Notes: generated by a model from the sequence alone, not told the origin. DNA of 64,000 nucleotides from Ophioderma brevispina (GCA_023653785.1 JAMKCH010079092.1:121716-185715); one strand, 5' to 3'; shown: positions 36,176 to 48,469, counted from the stretch's first letter. Translations and numbers: made by a program.

Positions 36176-38087
36176 CTGTTAAGGGACCACCCGTTTTTCG
36201 CATCATTTGTCACCAGCCCATATTTTTAAAGGTTTACCACTCTCACCCAAAACCCCTCTTTTTTTTGGGGGGGGGGGGGAAGAGATTTTGAAAATCTTCA
36301 CCAATAACCTAAGTTTTTTGAAAATGACATTTTTTGATAATTTAGCAATCTGTCGTCAATAAACCCCTATTTTTATGGTCAATTTGGCTGTCTCTCAGCC
36401 CAAGACCTATTGTACATGTCACAAATGCATCTGGGTCTGAGATCGCTTGCCTTAAACCCCTAAGAATTTTTTTGGAGTGCCCACCCACCCCCTCGTGAAT
36501 GTTTCAATTACTAAGGGCGGAGGGTCATTAATTACGCCAGGGGAAATGAGGAATTGAGGGGAAATGCTAGAAAATTGGGTAAGCGAGAGAGGTGGAACTA
36601 TGATTTTTTCATCAGAAGCGACGGGAGGAACATGACTTTCCAAGGGAATGTAGATTTTTTAACGGAAGCGAACGGTATGCGACATTTTCGCGCAAAGAAT
36701 TGAATCCTTCATTCCCCTGGTGTAAATGATGACCGTTGGCCCTAATGAATTAATAATTCTTCAAGAAGCAGTTGAGGACCTGCTATACAAAGCTTATAAA
36801 GGCAGGTCTATCAAACTCTGTGAAATTTCGGCGATTTATAATGGAAATACATTTGGTTTGAAATCTTCACTCTACCTCGAAGCCCATACCTCGTCTATGA
36901 AAGTATTACGTACGTACTTCATATTTCCACTGAGATTACAAACTATTTTGGGATCTTACATCACAACTGTCAAAAAAGCACACCGCCCCGCCACGTGAGT
37001 CACCACATCTGCATTAGGTTGCTTTCACGTTGGCATGCAATCTTGTTTCTTGTGGCACTTCTATCATTGCTCATATTAGTCCTTCAGTTCGGAGAGCTGT
37101 TAGCGATTCAATTGCTTGAAAAAATACAAAAATTCTTGATCATATGTTCTATACACTTTTTTGAATTTTCTGGAAATCTTTTCGTTGTGGAGAAAAATTT
37201 GTTTGAATTTTTCAAAAATCCATATCTCAGGAAAACGAATCGTGATTCACAATCAACAAACGCCCAGCTGTAGCTTTTCACCAGAACTTTTCAAAACCCA
37301 CACTCGAAGGCCTGTAACCATCGCAACGCTGCGATTTACACAATGTCGTCAGTCACTGTTTGTCAACTTAAATGCTAAACTCATCACAACAGTTGTGGTC
37401 CATTGCGGGCCCCCGGCGTGGTCTATTTTTACCATGCGTTTCCAATGGGGCGTTGAAAAGTGCTCGAAAACTTGGCTCATTTTGTGAGATGATTTATCAA
37501 GGTATCTCATGCGATAGCTACCAACCTACATCATATTTTTCAATTCCGTGTAGAATGTTGAGGAGATATGCTGGCGGACAAAATTTGAGCGGGAATGACA
37601 TTGGGATTAGCTTATTGTGAATTAAATTGATGATTTCTGAGATGTGTTTTGCTCCTCTACACCCACACCCACGGTCAGTGCAGTCGATCGTTCCCCGATT
37701 ACGTAATAGGTCTGAACTGCCTACTACCACAAGAAAACATGTTTGGAAAATAAATCATTTTCAGGTTTCAAGATCAAGGGTCCATTTTTTTAAATGCTGC
37801 CTAAGCTTCCCTTTTAATTTCCGCAATTTTAGTATTCACTAATTTTCTTTTAATGTTGATAAGTTTAAAAAATCAACAAAATTCGGATTTTAAAATTGTT
37901 GGAATTTACATCTGTGAATATAAACTTTCAATCACAAAAAAAGAAAAGTAATACGCTGTTATGCTCGGGTAGTCTGTGAACAAACATTTTTTAAATTGAG
38001 ACCATGACGGACGGAATCCCCTGAGAAAAAAAAACAGATCATCCCACAGAGGGGATACTTTATCACATTCAACTATGACTGGTGTTA
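36176..38087. other. no gene supported
   Basis: G run at 36260-36271. Several overlapping frames of 70-110 codons near 36726-37842 in different frames and both strands, without motifs, best read as chance. Confidence 0.45.
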
Positions 38088-38576
38088 TTACAAAAGTACC
38101 AAATTAGGTATTTGGTTCTTTAATGGAGAAATCGATTGGTGCATATTGCTCGATGGAAAAGCTAAATAAAACGAACGTAACTGGGTTTCAATAGTGGGCA
38201 TTTGATTAGCATTATGAATTTCATTCCACTCCAATTCCTCAATGACATCTAGAGAATCAGCCCATTTATTTTCAACCTCATAAATTCTTTGGAAATTTTT
38301 CTTCACCCAAAGAGAAGCTGAGATTTTTTCAAAAACATTTTCTTGAATATTCTTGGGGTTTTGACACCAGTCCAAATTAATATCATTCATTAAGGAGTTA
38401 TACTTCCTTCTATCACTAATGGGAATATCAAATTCAATAACTAAATCTTTGAAAGGTTTAACAAAATTATGACCAAAGAAAAGATAAGAGATACAATGAA
38501 TCTCTTTTCCATCCCAATTTGGATAGACAAACTTTTTTGTTTTCAAACGAACATTTTTGTTCCACCAAATTGGGTC
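38088..38576 (-). pseudogene. L1/Tx1-like LINE ORF2 fragment
   Basis: Read from 38576 downward, about 162 codons are open, beginning DPIWWNKNVRLKTKKFVYPN and followed by W-D-G-K-E-I-H-C, a segment with D-L-V-I-E-F-D-I-P and an NSLMNDI segment. The order P-I-W-x-N-K-N, then a W-D-x-K-x-I-H motif, a leader helix, and Y-N-S-L matches the post-RT connector of L1-clade ORF2 proteins, upstream of the C-terminal cysteine motif. The cysteine motif and RT core are missing. An in-frame TAA sits just before D-P-I-W and the frame closes at 38088. ORF2 normally supplies endonuclease and reverse transcriptase for target-primed integration. Family assignment is by motif order only. Confidence 0.7.
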
Positions 38577-38939
38577 TTACATCTTGTTTTAGTTTATCTA
38601 CAGCTTATAACTCCATTGCCTATATTTCAAAAGCATCAATACAAAGTTATAACCAATGCTTTATCACTATTTCACATGTTACATGCCACCCCCCCCTTCG
38701 GGAGTTTTGTTACAAAAAGTGGCTCAGGTAGACGAAGGTTAAGCTCCAAAAGAGATACGATACCATTCTCATTACCCGTAGTGCTGAACAGTGTCATGGA
38801 TACAAAAATAATTAGAGACATCCTATTGTTACAATTGACAATTGACGAAATAAAATTTGAAAAAAAAATGGTATGTCAGTGGTAGTAGTCATTGCTTTTT
38901 GTATAGAGTGATACAATTTAAAATTCATAGTGCATATTT

Positions 38940-39581
38940 CGTCGGCTGAATGCAAGACCAACGTAAGTGCATTTTGACTAATTTTGCAGGAAGAACTTTG
39001 TGTGTTTCAATTGGATTCTATAGGTGGTGTGTCCATAATTATAGCAGGTATTACAATATGAAATATTATATTTGTATCATATAAATGAAATGATTTCTCC
39101 TTGACAAAGTAATTAAATATTTATTTACAAAAGAGAACGTAAGTGAAATCAGTATTTTCTTGTTAATGCAAGACCAACGTAAGTGCCACTTACGTTACGT
39201 TGGTCTTGCACTGAAAAAATGTTTAATGCAAGACCAACGTAAGTGCAAGACCAACGTAAGTGTCACTTACGTTGGCCTTGCACTAAAAAGGTTCCAAAAT
39301 GTTTAATGCAAGACCAAAGTAAGCGTCACTTATGTTGGTCTTGTACTGAAAAGGGTCAAAATGTTCAATGCAAGACCAATGTAAGTGCCACTTACGTTGG
39401 TCTTGCATTAAGCGGAAAAAGCACATTGCACATGCGTTATCTTCTTTTTCTAATTAAAACTTTTTTAATCACTTGCATATCTTGACACAATGTAAATTAT
39501 GCTCGAATACCTCCTATTTCAAAATTCACTAAAAACTCAATGTCGACAAACATGTCACGTTGGTCTTGCATTCAGCCGACG
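38940..39581. mobile_element. 642-bp TIR element with iterated internal copies of its end
   Basis: Ends are CGTCGGCTGAATGCAAGACC and its complement GGTCTTGCATTCAGCCGACG. ATTT stands on both sides (38936-38939 and 39582-39585), a possible 4-bp duplication. Between 39165 and 39415, AATGCAAGACCAACGTAAGT and its complement alternate about nine times. Open frames here are repeats, not a protein. Confidence 0.82.
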
Positions 39582-40651
39582 ATTTTGAATTGCTTTCCCA
39601 AAAGTCTGTGAGACCATACAATCAAATGTATTGCGATGGAATATCTGGAGCTATACACCAAACACCAAACCAAAGCTCCACACCAACGTATTTAGTAAAA
39701 CCGGAGGAGATTTTTTAGGATACGGATTTCTCTCAAATTGCACAGGATCGATTGTAGAACCACCTACCAAGAACGTTCCGAGGTTTATTGGACAAACAAG
39801 TACAAAAGAAAACAGCCAACCTTGTTTTGAACTTGCCTGACTATCTAATTGTCCCCATAGAACACCGTGCTTTGACTTTCTGTCGTGCACGACAGAAAGT
39901 ACTAAATCATCATATTATTACATAAAGACGGCGTATTCGGCTTATTCACTTCAGGTGTGATCTAATACATTGGAAAGCATTCCAAATATGCAAAAACCCG
40001 GGTTCGAAAAAAAAAAATTGGGGGCGCTTCTTTCTGGAAATCTCCTCATGTCTCTTTAAATATCGCGTTGAATTTATTATTAATTTAAAGCTTTTACAAA
40101 TGAAAGGACATTTATGTTAATTTAAATCGCTGTTGTTATTTTAAAACTATAAATCAACTATCAAATATTTCTGTTAAAAGGACTTTCTTTAAACGTTTGG
40201 AATATGACGAGCATGCTGGTATACGTTATTTGTGTAAATAATGACGATCATACCTACCAAAATCAGTTAAAATTAACTGCTTTAAATGTTTCACAGGGGA
40301 TTCTTAAGTTCGAGATACCCCACGCCCATGATATGTTATTAGGCATTACTGAAATACATGAAACACCATTTACACCAATACATATTGGATTCATAAGAAA
40401 TGAAAAAGATGTAAACATGTATTGCATAAGAGCATGATTGACCTTAAGCTTTCAGAATAATGAATACCAACCGCTTACCTAAGATAATATTTAATTACAA
40501 TTTTACTGTCTGAAATCATATGGTTATTGCCTTACGTAACAAAGAAAAATTCACAGGCAGCGAAACAGGGAGGACGCAGGGGCAACCCCCTATATTTTGT
40601 GAAGGGGCCCCATATTCACTTGTAAAATATAGGTGCTCATACCTCGATAAA
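39582..40651. other. no gene supported; two protein-like short frames
   Basis: 39631-39840 (+) and the part of 40204-40437 after TGTTTCACAG (AG at 40296-40297) look moderately protein-like but are not recognised, and no splice chain joins them to the 41636 candidate. Confidence 0.3.
39875..39900. repeat. 26-bp perfect palindrome
   Basis: Thirteen bases ACTTTCTGTCGTG are followed at once by their exact complement. No loop, so it can form a cruciform or tight hairpin. Isolated here. Confidence 0.9.
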
Positions 40652-40655
40652 TTAA

Positions 40656-40993
40656 AGGTGCAACGAGAGATTTTACAAAACAGGTGTGCCTAAAAAAATG
40701 AAAATTCTGATTTTGGTGTTGATGTAACACTTCCTATCAAATATCCCCATCTAAAAGGATTAAGCTGAGAATTAGTTCTTTGGTACAAAAATTGGGAAAT
40801 ATATAATTTCCTATAGGAGCAAATAGGAAATTCAGCCTATTATTTATATCTAAATAATAAACATAAATCACCTTTGGTTTTCATTTTTAAAGACATTGCT
40901 GCTGTAGTCAAATAAAAGGTAAGAGATCTATTTTGTGTTAATCTTTATGAAACCACTATGACAGAAAATACCTCAAAATCTCTCGTTGAGCCT
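40656..40993. mobile_element. TTAA-flanked MITE, AGGTGCAACGAGAG family, copy 2
   Basis: Perfect TTAA at 40652-40655 and 40994-40997. Starts AGGTGCAACGAGAGATTTT and ends AAAATCTCTCGTTGAGCCT. Length 338 bp, in reverse orientation to 25894-26241. Confidence 0.9.
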
Positions 40994-41635
40994 TTAAGTT
41001 TCCGCCACCATTGTGAATAACAAAATATTTTATTTAATAACATTGGCTTCTTAATTAAACGTAATCACTCACATGTATTATGCTTGCAAGGCCTGCAAAT
41101 TTCTTGAAAGGCGGCACAAATTCAATATTGAGTGTCTGCTTCAATAAAGCTTATCTCTCAAATGAAAAGTAATGAGCTTAATTTATCTGCATCAACACGA
41201 AATACATAAAATGCATATTCCAAGAGCAAGAACTTATATTCCGCTTAAGACCAATTTTTGGAAACAGTTTGTGCATTTGTTCCTACTTTTGTTCATCGTC
41301 TTCTGAATTGCTACTTTGGTATGTTTGCTACACACGGATATCATTAGAAAAGTAACGCAAGTTTAACGCAATACATGCCTACTCCTATTGTTGTCTCATT
41401 ATTTGAAATCATTTTAGATCTTGAATATCTGTCATTTTTGTACAATTTGGCATGTCTTTTAGTTCTAGTACTAGTTTGACAGTATTGTTTCAGATTACCA
41501 ATATCTACCACCACACTGCAGTTAGCAAGTAAAATGCAGATCAATACCTTTAAACAATCCACCAAAAGTGGTCAAACAAAAAGTAATAGAAAGGAGTTTT
41601 TCATTTCAATTTGCAGGTTTTTTTTTATCTTTTAG

Positions 41636-41919
41636 CTCTTCCAACTTGTATGCAGGATGCCAAGAAACAATCTGGAAGTGACCTTTCAAAAGCTGTCAAT
41701 GTCAGGTACCAAAATAAGGTCCAGCGATTACGCAGCCTCTCTGTGAGCTACATTGAAATTAAAATACCGACACCCTATTGTCTGTTTCGGGTCCTTTCAA
41801 ATTTAACAGAAGGGTCACAGGTTATTCCACACGCTAACTCTAGACCAGTATGGGACGATCAGCAACGTCAGTGCATTGTAGAAATCGCAAAACCAGAATG
41901 GGTAGAGTCTGTGGTTTGA
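41636..41919 (+). CDS. candidate terminal coding exon, unknown protein
   Basis: A long pyrimidine tract ending ATCTTTTAG (AG at 41634-41635) is followed by an open frame of 94 complete codons to a TGA at 41917. The product is hydrophilic and of balanced composition, with segments such as VSYIEIKIPTPYCLFRVL and RPVWDDQQRQCIVEIAKPEW, and it does not look like low-complexity translation. There is no ATG near the open start, so a spliced terminal exon is the simplest reading. I do not recognise the family and found no partner exons. It could also be a relic of a transposon protein or a chance frame. Confidence 0.25.
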
Positions 41920-43882
41920 AAGTTTTCGGGCGCCATGTAATTTGTTTCCACCAAAATATTCGTAACTGATATTTAGGCAATTACATAAAATTTTGGGTAA
42001 AAACAATTTAGCGTTAAAACATGGCTCGTGAAAACAGTGTTTGGGTTTCGCACATTTGGACCCCTTATACACTTTAAGTGTTAAAAGATAGGATGAAGTA
42101 TCTCATTAACATGTTACGAATTCCTTTCAAAGATGCCAACTTTCAAAATATTGAGGGCGTACTTTTTACTACTCATTGAGCGTTCCGCGAATGGAATCAT
42201 TATGAAGTAAATGGAATTACTCAAATGTAATATCTTGATGGATTACCGGTTTAGTGTTTTCCCTTATCACGTGAAAAGCCATCACTCATGTGTAAATGAG
42301 GTATACAACCACCATTACGAAGGTGGGCGGAGAAATATTTCTGATTATTACAATAAAATTTAGTGTTAAATGAGGCGGAGCATAATGGTAACATCTTTCT
42401 TTTTAGCTCAAGGATTGTACTTTCAATGTGTCGTCACGGTCATGCCTTTTGAAGAATTAACGCATAATGTATCATGCACAGACATTTTACAAATTGGGGC
42501 ATTTCCAAATAGACATTTTTAGTGGTGCATCTATTTTCTAGGTCTATTCAAGCTGACATGGAGACTCTTTGACCTGATTTATACGACTGTACTGTCTCAA
42601 TATCTAACATGTCTTTGGAACTGACTTGCTAACAAACTTAATGGTAATTGATAATATTGAAGGAGATGTTCATGATTTATCCCCGTCCCCATGGTATCAG
42701 TGTGAAGTAGTATTTTATTCCGTTAGGATAGCCCTACTGCACAGTATTGTATTTGAACCTCACCCCTGGGGTTACATACACTTTTTGGCTCTGGAATGTG
42801 TGAATACTTAGATGAAACTTAGTAAAATGTGTTTAGGGGTCAAAGTGGACAAGCTGGAAGTGAACAAATAAAGGGAACACCCATCTTCAATCGCGATACC
42901 TTTTTGATGCCACTGAAAAAAAATATTTTTTTTTAGTATTTTGGGACTAACACTGATATTTTGACTAAAGATTACGACGAAAAGGTGAAATTGCTGGTTT
43001 TGTCCACTTTTAGTGATTTTTTTCCCTGAAATGTTTCAAAAGGTATGGATAATGTATTTGCAATTAAGTTGATAATACTGGGCCACAGGGAGAAGGTGGG
43101 GACAATTTTGCTTTATTTTCTCATATGAATATGTCCTGTCTGTTTTCGTTTGGTAATGTTAAAGTGGCCGAAAGACTTCCCTGGTTCTTGTATAAATGAA
43201 GAGAGAAATTGAGAATTCAAGAAACACAAAAATTAGAACTTACTTGCAGAAGCAGGAGGAAACCCTTCCAAGAAGCAGGTTCTCTAACACTGGAGTGTCT
43301 AGACATGACCATCGCGATGGCTTACAAATGTAGTGGTAATTTCCCCATACACAAAACGATTTGATATTTGCCTTGGGACTTGGAGACATACTAGTAAACC
43401 TTTACCTCCCGTCTACCAGAGCTCCAATGCGTGCACTTGTTAAATTATTCATTCAGATGATTGCAAAATAGAAGAGGCGGCACTAAACCATCAGTAAAAT
43501 ATACAGATTGTTCTTGCTTGATGAATCAAGTCATTGAAATAATACGCGTTCTAGTTCAGTGATTTTGCTGATAAAAAAAAAACCGAATGGTCAAACATGC
43601 ACTACAGCAAGCTTGCTTGGTACTTCTTCGTTTATTATTTAATCTCGTGATATTAAATATTTTATTGGCGGAGAGTTACAAGCATGTGTTTGCACTTAAA
43701 TAATGGACGAGACATGTACATGAAAACAACCCGAGGGAATCCTTGTGATTGAAATAGTAATGTGTTCAAATTTCAACCTCTTCGAAAGAGTCTTATTCAT
43801 ATCTTTATCTATCTCATGTTTTAAGCGGGTTTTGTACCCCGGGGCTTGTACATTTGGGTGATTTCAATAGAAGCTTAATAAA
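41920..43882. other. no gene seen
   Basis: Anonymous sequence with no recognisable repeats or conserved motifs. Confidence 0.5.
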
Positions 43883-44218
43883 GGGGCATTTCGTGATCCA
43901 TAGCCTCGTCCCCCCCGACTTACCTAAAATGTTGAGATTTTTAAATCATCTAAACCATTAGCCTTAGTAATCCATGTTTGCCCAATCTTACGTGCAAATT
44001 CGGCTGCATCTCTAAGAAATTCGCAATTTTGTATTTTCTGTCCGTAAACGGACAGAAATTACAGCACAGTAGCCTATGGGACCGTGGGAAACGAGTACTT
44101 GCTCATAACACAAAACTGCAAGATCGGGATCAGATCAAATTTTGAGAATAAGCTTTTCTCAAGGATATCTAGTGATCAATGAATAAAACAGAAGGTGCTG
44201 GAATCACGAAATGCACCC
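43883..44218. mobile_element. TTAA-flanked MITE, GGG(T)GCATTTCGTGATCC family
   Basis: Left end GGGGCATTTCGTGATCCA follows TAAA. Right end TGGAATCACGAAATGCACCC precedes TTAA (44219-44222). An internal hairpin TTTCTGTCCGTAAACGGACA lies at about 44036. Length about 336 bp. Confidence 0.72.
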
Positions 44219-44222
44219 TTAA

Positions 44223-45299
44223 CTTGCGTAAAGGGATGGCTGGGAAATTTTCAAATTTGGGTATCATATTTATCCAATGCAAAATCTAAATTCTCATCGA
44301 AAATCGTTTCGAAATTTTTAGACTCAACACATGTTTATCTGCAAGGTGTTTTGATGTTTAACATGTTTAGACAATGTTTTTAGAAACGTGGTGCAAATAA
44401 GTGATTAAAATGCTTATCACTTTTTTGCACTGTAACGGGAGTCCATGCATGTCCAAATAAGTACCAAAACGTAACATTCTTCCGCTGCCCTTAGTCGCGT
44501 TCATTCCTTATATACTAGAATGGCATGTTTACGTATGGTTTCAGGGCACAGAATTAAACGATAAAGAATAAATTACAATCATGAAAAAAGGCCAAACGTG
44601 CAAACTATCCATGACATCACGAGCGTATAAAAGAAACCAAACGCAGAGAACTAGAGAAATATGTGTATAAATAGATTAAAGTTATAGCATTTAATCACTT
44701 TTACTTGAAAATAGGGCTTAAAGTCTTCTTGAGTATATTGATTTTAAATTATAAATCATTAGTCTATAATATACAAAGTACTGGAAAGAGAGCGGGATAG
44801 AACAACTGACTTGGCAGTTTGCGACGTCAGAGTTTTTAAGTAAACTAAAAAAATAAGTGTAATTTTAAATTAAAATTTGCATATGACTTAAGTTAAAGCT
44901 GATTAATACACTCGCTCATGTAGCAGTTTAAAGCCACAATAACTTATTTTCAAAATAAAATTGTGTCTCAATTCCTTGCATCATATCAATAAATGATATT
45001 ACCGTTCGCCATGAAAACATTCCATTAAAGCTCGTTACTCTAATAAAACTGCCAATTGTGGCTATTACATGACGTCATAAATTTCGGGATCCCGACATTT
45101 TTGCACAAAAATCACCTGCATTAAAGCTATTGTTCTAACCTTTACAACTCGCGGGTAACTTTACAACAATTTTCAATACAACTATGCCAATAACTCAATT
45201 TCGACAAAAAATAAGGGCGTTATTTTTTTACATCCTAACGAAAATGGCTGACTATGGCTTGAAGGGGTTTGTAGGTTATTTTTAGTTAATCTTTAATCG
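44223..45299. other. no gene seen
   Basis: AAGCCACAATAAC near 44933 and TTGTGGCTATTACATG near 45055 form a weak inverted pair. Otherwise anonymous. Confidence 0.45.
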
Positions 45300-46405
45300 A
45301 CTATTTTAAGAAAACTAAGAGTAGCACTGATATAAAAATACATTCCTACATGAGACAATACTTCAGTTAGTGGGGGACTGTAGCGCACAGATCTCATGGA
45401 GTGTGCAAATCTGGATAAAACTGTGAATTTGGGTACACAAGTACTTTATGCATTGATAATTCAAAAAATTGATGGACGCACTTGCCACAATCCTTTCGTG
45501 GCCCCCAGCTTGGAGTTCAAGGTTACACAGGGATAAAAAATTTAAAATGTTCCGATTGTGTTGAAAAGCACACCATGTTGTTTGTCTGGTTACAAGGATT
45601 CCAAAAAGGTATAGTTTATACTACCTGTGGCTTATAGTTTTGGAATTATGGGGTAAAAACTGTAAAAATTATGAAAAAAAGTCAATTTTGGTTTGTACAG
45701 GGGTCAAAAATTAAAAGTTGCTCCATTGTTTGTAAAACGTGGTTCAAGTTGTTGGTTCAGCTCATAGAATGAAATATAGGAATAGTTTGGACTATTTTAA
45801 GTGTTTGGTTATTAACCAAAATGGCGAATAAAGTCAATAGCTATTGGCAGCTATTGGATTCTATTGACCTGTGACCTATTTTGTTGGATAATGTGAAAAC
45901 TAAGCATAACATATAAGGCAAATTATTCCTTATTTCCATCCTTTAAGCTAGGGAAACAATTTGCACCACCTATTACCTGAATCAAAGCAACTTTTAACTT
46001 TTGACCCATGTACACACCAAAATCGACTTTTTCACTATTTTTACAGTTTTTACCCCATAACTCCGAAACTATAAGCCATAGATAGTGTAAACTATACCTT
46101 TTTGGAATCCTTGTAACCAGACAAACATCATGGTGTACTTTTCAACACAATCGGAACATTTTAAAATTTTGACCCCTGTTTAACCTTGAAATCCAAGCTG
46201 GAGTCCATTAAGGGGGGTTGGCAAGTGCTTCCATCAATTTTATGGATTATCAATGCCTAAAGTACTTGTGTGCAAAAATTCACAATTTTATCCGGAAGCG
46301 CACACTCTTTCACTACAGTCCCCTGCTAAGTGGTCCTATTTACATGTTTTACCAGTGGGTAGGAAAGAAATACATTTTCCGACTTTATTCTCAAAATATG
46401 TTGAG
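45300..46405. mobile_element. large foldback element, about 1.1 kb
   Basis: Arms of roughly 450-500 bp mirror each other. GGGGACTGTAG at 45373 pairs with CTACAGTCCCC ending 46323. GTACTTTATGCATTGATAAT pairs with ATTATCAATGCCTAAAGTAC. TTACAAGGATTCCAAAAAGG pairs with CCTTTTTGGAATCCTTGTAA. Outer 60-70 bp of each arm are more diverged. No coding content. Confidence 0.85.
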
Positions 46406-46432
46406 GCTTTGTTATTATCTTCATAAAATATG

Positions 46433-46970
46433 TTATTGGGAGCATTGATCGGTTCTGCTTTTAGTTTTCAAAATCTCTTCAGCGACCGACGAAAGATCAA
46501 TATCAAAAGCCAACTCATCGACATCCCTTAAGAGACCAGACCATTGATACCATTGTTGATTTTTTCCTAAATCCGGTGGAATCCAGCTTTAATGCAGTCA
46601 GATATGGGGAAAGATTTTGATACAGATATAATAAGCAAGCAGAACCATTTTCATGAAATATTTTCAAAACTTTGTAGAACAATTCGCGCAGAGTGCAAAA
46701 AAATGAGACGTCACTCCAAACAGGTGTGTAAAAGCTGAACCTTGATGAAATCTGTTTAAGGCGATCTGAGAGGAAGCGTTGAAACTCTGCTGTATTTCTC
46801 GTTTTTTTATTAAAAGTAGTGACATTTTCTTCACTTTTGCGGCTAGAACCTCGCAAACATGTCAGTACAAATAAATCTTTGAACGTGTCATCAGCGTATG
46901 GCATGTAAAACAGAGTAAATGGCGTGCTATTAGTCGAGGGTATTGTATGCTTGGTCGTTGGACTTAACAA
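46433..46970 (-). pseudogene. decayed unknown protein frame with a probable frameshift
   Basis: An open frame of 151 codons runs from 46970 to 46515. Near 46560 an overlapping frame takes over as W-S-G-L-L-R-D-V-D-E-L-A-F and continues with an acidic, helix-like stretch to a stop at 46433-46435. The composition changes from random-looking to protein-like across that overlap, which suggests a one-base indel in an older reading frame of about 180 residues. No family was recognised. It lies just right of the large foldback at 45300-46405 and could be cargo of a related element. Chance is a real alternative. Confidence 0.22.
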
Positions 46971-47036
46971 ATAACTATTAATATTAAATGACGGCGTATT
47001 ACAGCAATGTTTACACGCTTAATGTTGGCAAATGTA

Positions 47037-47050
47037 TATATATATATATA
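47037..47050. repeat. (TA)n microsatellite
   Basis: TATATATATATATA in the region upstream of the TRPC-like exon. Confidence 0.85.
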
Positions 47051-47488
47051 TGCGCAGGATTCTGGGGGAAGAATTTTATATATTTACAGTATTTAAATTT
47101 AAAACACAATCCCCTTAATTGAAAATTTCAAGCCAGAAATTCCCCATCTCATGTTCAAATTACTTTGTGTCGCTTGAATACTGAATCTTTGTAAGTGTAC
47201 AAAAATAACATTTATATTAATTTTGTTACTAAAATATCTGATAATATTTCAAGATTTTTTCCAAATAAAAAAATGAATACAAAATACAAATGTATAAATT
47301 AAATATTATTGTACAATTTTACTCATATTTTATTCCCAGGTATTAAATCACGTGTTAAGTTCCAAACTGCATTATATATGTGCATTGTTTGAGTTATTAA
47401 CGTAGCTTGGTATTTTTTAAATACTTTTTATCAACAGCGAAAAGGGATCATAAACCGACGCAGCCATACTGAAAAGTGAAATCTGAAA

Positions 47489-47666
47489 ATGGCGACAATA
47501 AATGCCATAAGTCAGGAGGAGCGCTTCCATGCTGCAGTGAGAGATGGCGACGTGGCCTTTGTCGAACAAGCGCTGGAAAAGAAAGAAGAGATACGACTGG
47601 ACATCAATGCACCAGATAGGAACCAAAGACCTCCATTGACAGTTGCTATAGTACAAGGAAATTTAC
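47489..47666 (+). CDS. first coding exon of a TRPC-like ankyrin-repeat protein
   Basis: The exon encodes 59 residues plus one base, starting MATINAISQEERFHAAVRDG. The pattern (acidic EER start, then hydrophobic-A-V-x-x-GD, V-x-x-x-L, then DIN-x-x-D, then PLTVAIVQGNL) matches the N-terminal cytoplasmic start of TRPC cation channels, where a short helical lead runs into the first ankyrin repeat. The start is well placed: the ATG context is AAAATGG and an in-frame TGA lies four codons upstream at 47477-47479. A GTGAGT donor follows at 47667. A tract ending TCAACAG at 47437 could be a 3' splice site, so the 5' UTR may be split. TRPC channels are calcium-permeable plasma-membrane channels working downstream of phospholipase C; the membrane part is not in this exon. 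An unrelated ankyrin protein is the main alternative. The exon structure is seen; the family is inferred from residue pattern. Confidence 0.55.
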
Positions 47667-48084
47667 GTGAGTATGCGTAATATTAGATCAAAAATACTAA
47701 CAGTAATCAAAATTCCACAAGCGGGATGTCAAATTAAAACAACAAGGCATGAATAATTATTAGGCATTAACAATAAAAAGAGAATGGCTAATGTAACGTC
47801 AAGCCTCGGATATCTTGCCAGTTAACCAAGCAAGACACATGGAATACACTTTTTACCTTTTGCTACCTATATAAAATTCTACCCATGCACACTAGCCTTT
47901 TCCCTGCTGAATGTATTGTAATCGTGGTATTTAGGGCATATAGCCTGGGAGCTAGCAGACATTTGTAACACATCTCGAGTACAAAAGGTTTGAGTTATTA
48001 AATATGTAGACAGCCTGACAGAAACCCCTAAAACGCGATTCTTAAGTGCTGCAAATATGGAATAAAAGAGGGGACCAAGACAAA

Positions 48085-48440
48085 GATTGTACCAGGGGTC
48101 AAATTTTTAAATTGATCCAATCGTGTTGAAAAGTATACCACGTTATTTGTCTAACCATAAGGATTCAGAAAAAGGTATAGTTTGTATTATCTACTGCCTA
48201 AAGTTTCGGAGTTAGAGACTAAAAACAGCAAAAATCAACAAAAGGATCAATTTCAGTTGTACAGGGGTCACATTTTCAAGTTGCTCCGATTTGCATACAA
48301 AATGGTGCAAATTATTGGCGGAGCTCATAGGATTAAAATAAGGAATAGTTTTGAGTGTCTCAAATTCTTAGTTACCAAAGTAGAGGGTGATCAAGGTCAA
48401 GCCCCATTGAATGCAATGGACGTTGACCTTCTGTGCCCCT
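48085..48440 (+). repeat. single-arm copy of the large foldback family
   Basis: ACCAGGGGTCAAATTTTTAA, ATAAGGATTCAGAAAAAGGT and ACAGGGGTCACATTTTCAAG match one arm of 45300-46405. The mirror arm is absent. It lies in the intron after the TRPC-like exon. Confidence 0.7.
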
Positions 48441-48469
48441 ACATCAGAAACTAAGCATTGAAGAGAGTC

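Noticed and set aside
36726..37842. Run of overlapping open frames of 70-108 codons
   Set aside because: They lie in different frames and both strands, show no motifs and no consistent splice sites.
39243..39485. 80-codon frame with repeated CQDQRKCHLRW-like segments
   Set aside because: It is translation of the internal inverted-repeat array of the element at 38940-39581.
38940..39581. Regularly spaced repeats considered as a CRISPR array
   Set aside because: The repeats alternate in orientation, have almost no spacers, and are copies of the transposon end in an animal-type genome.
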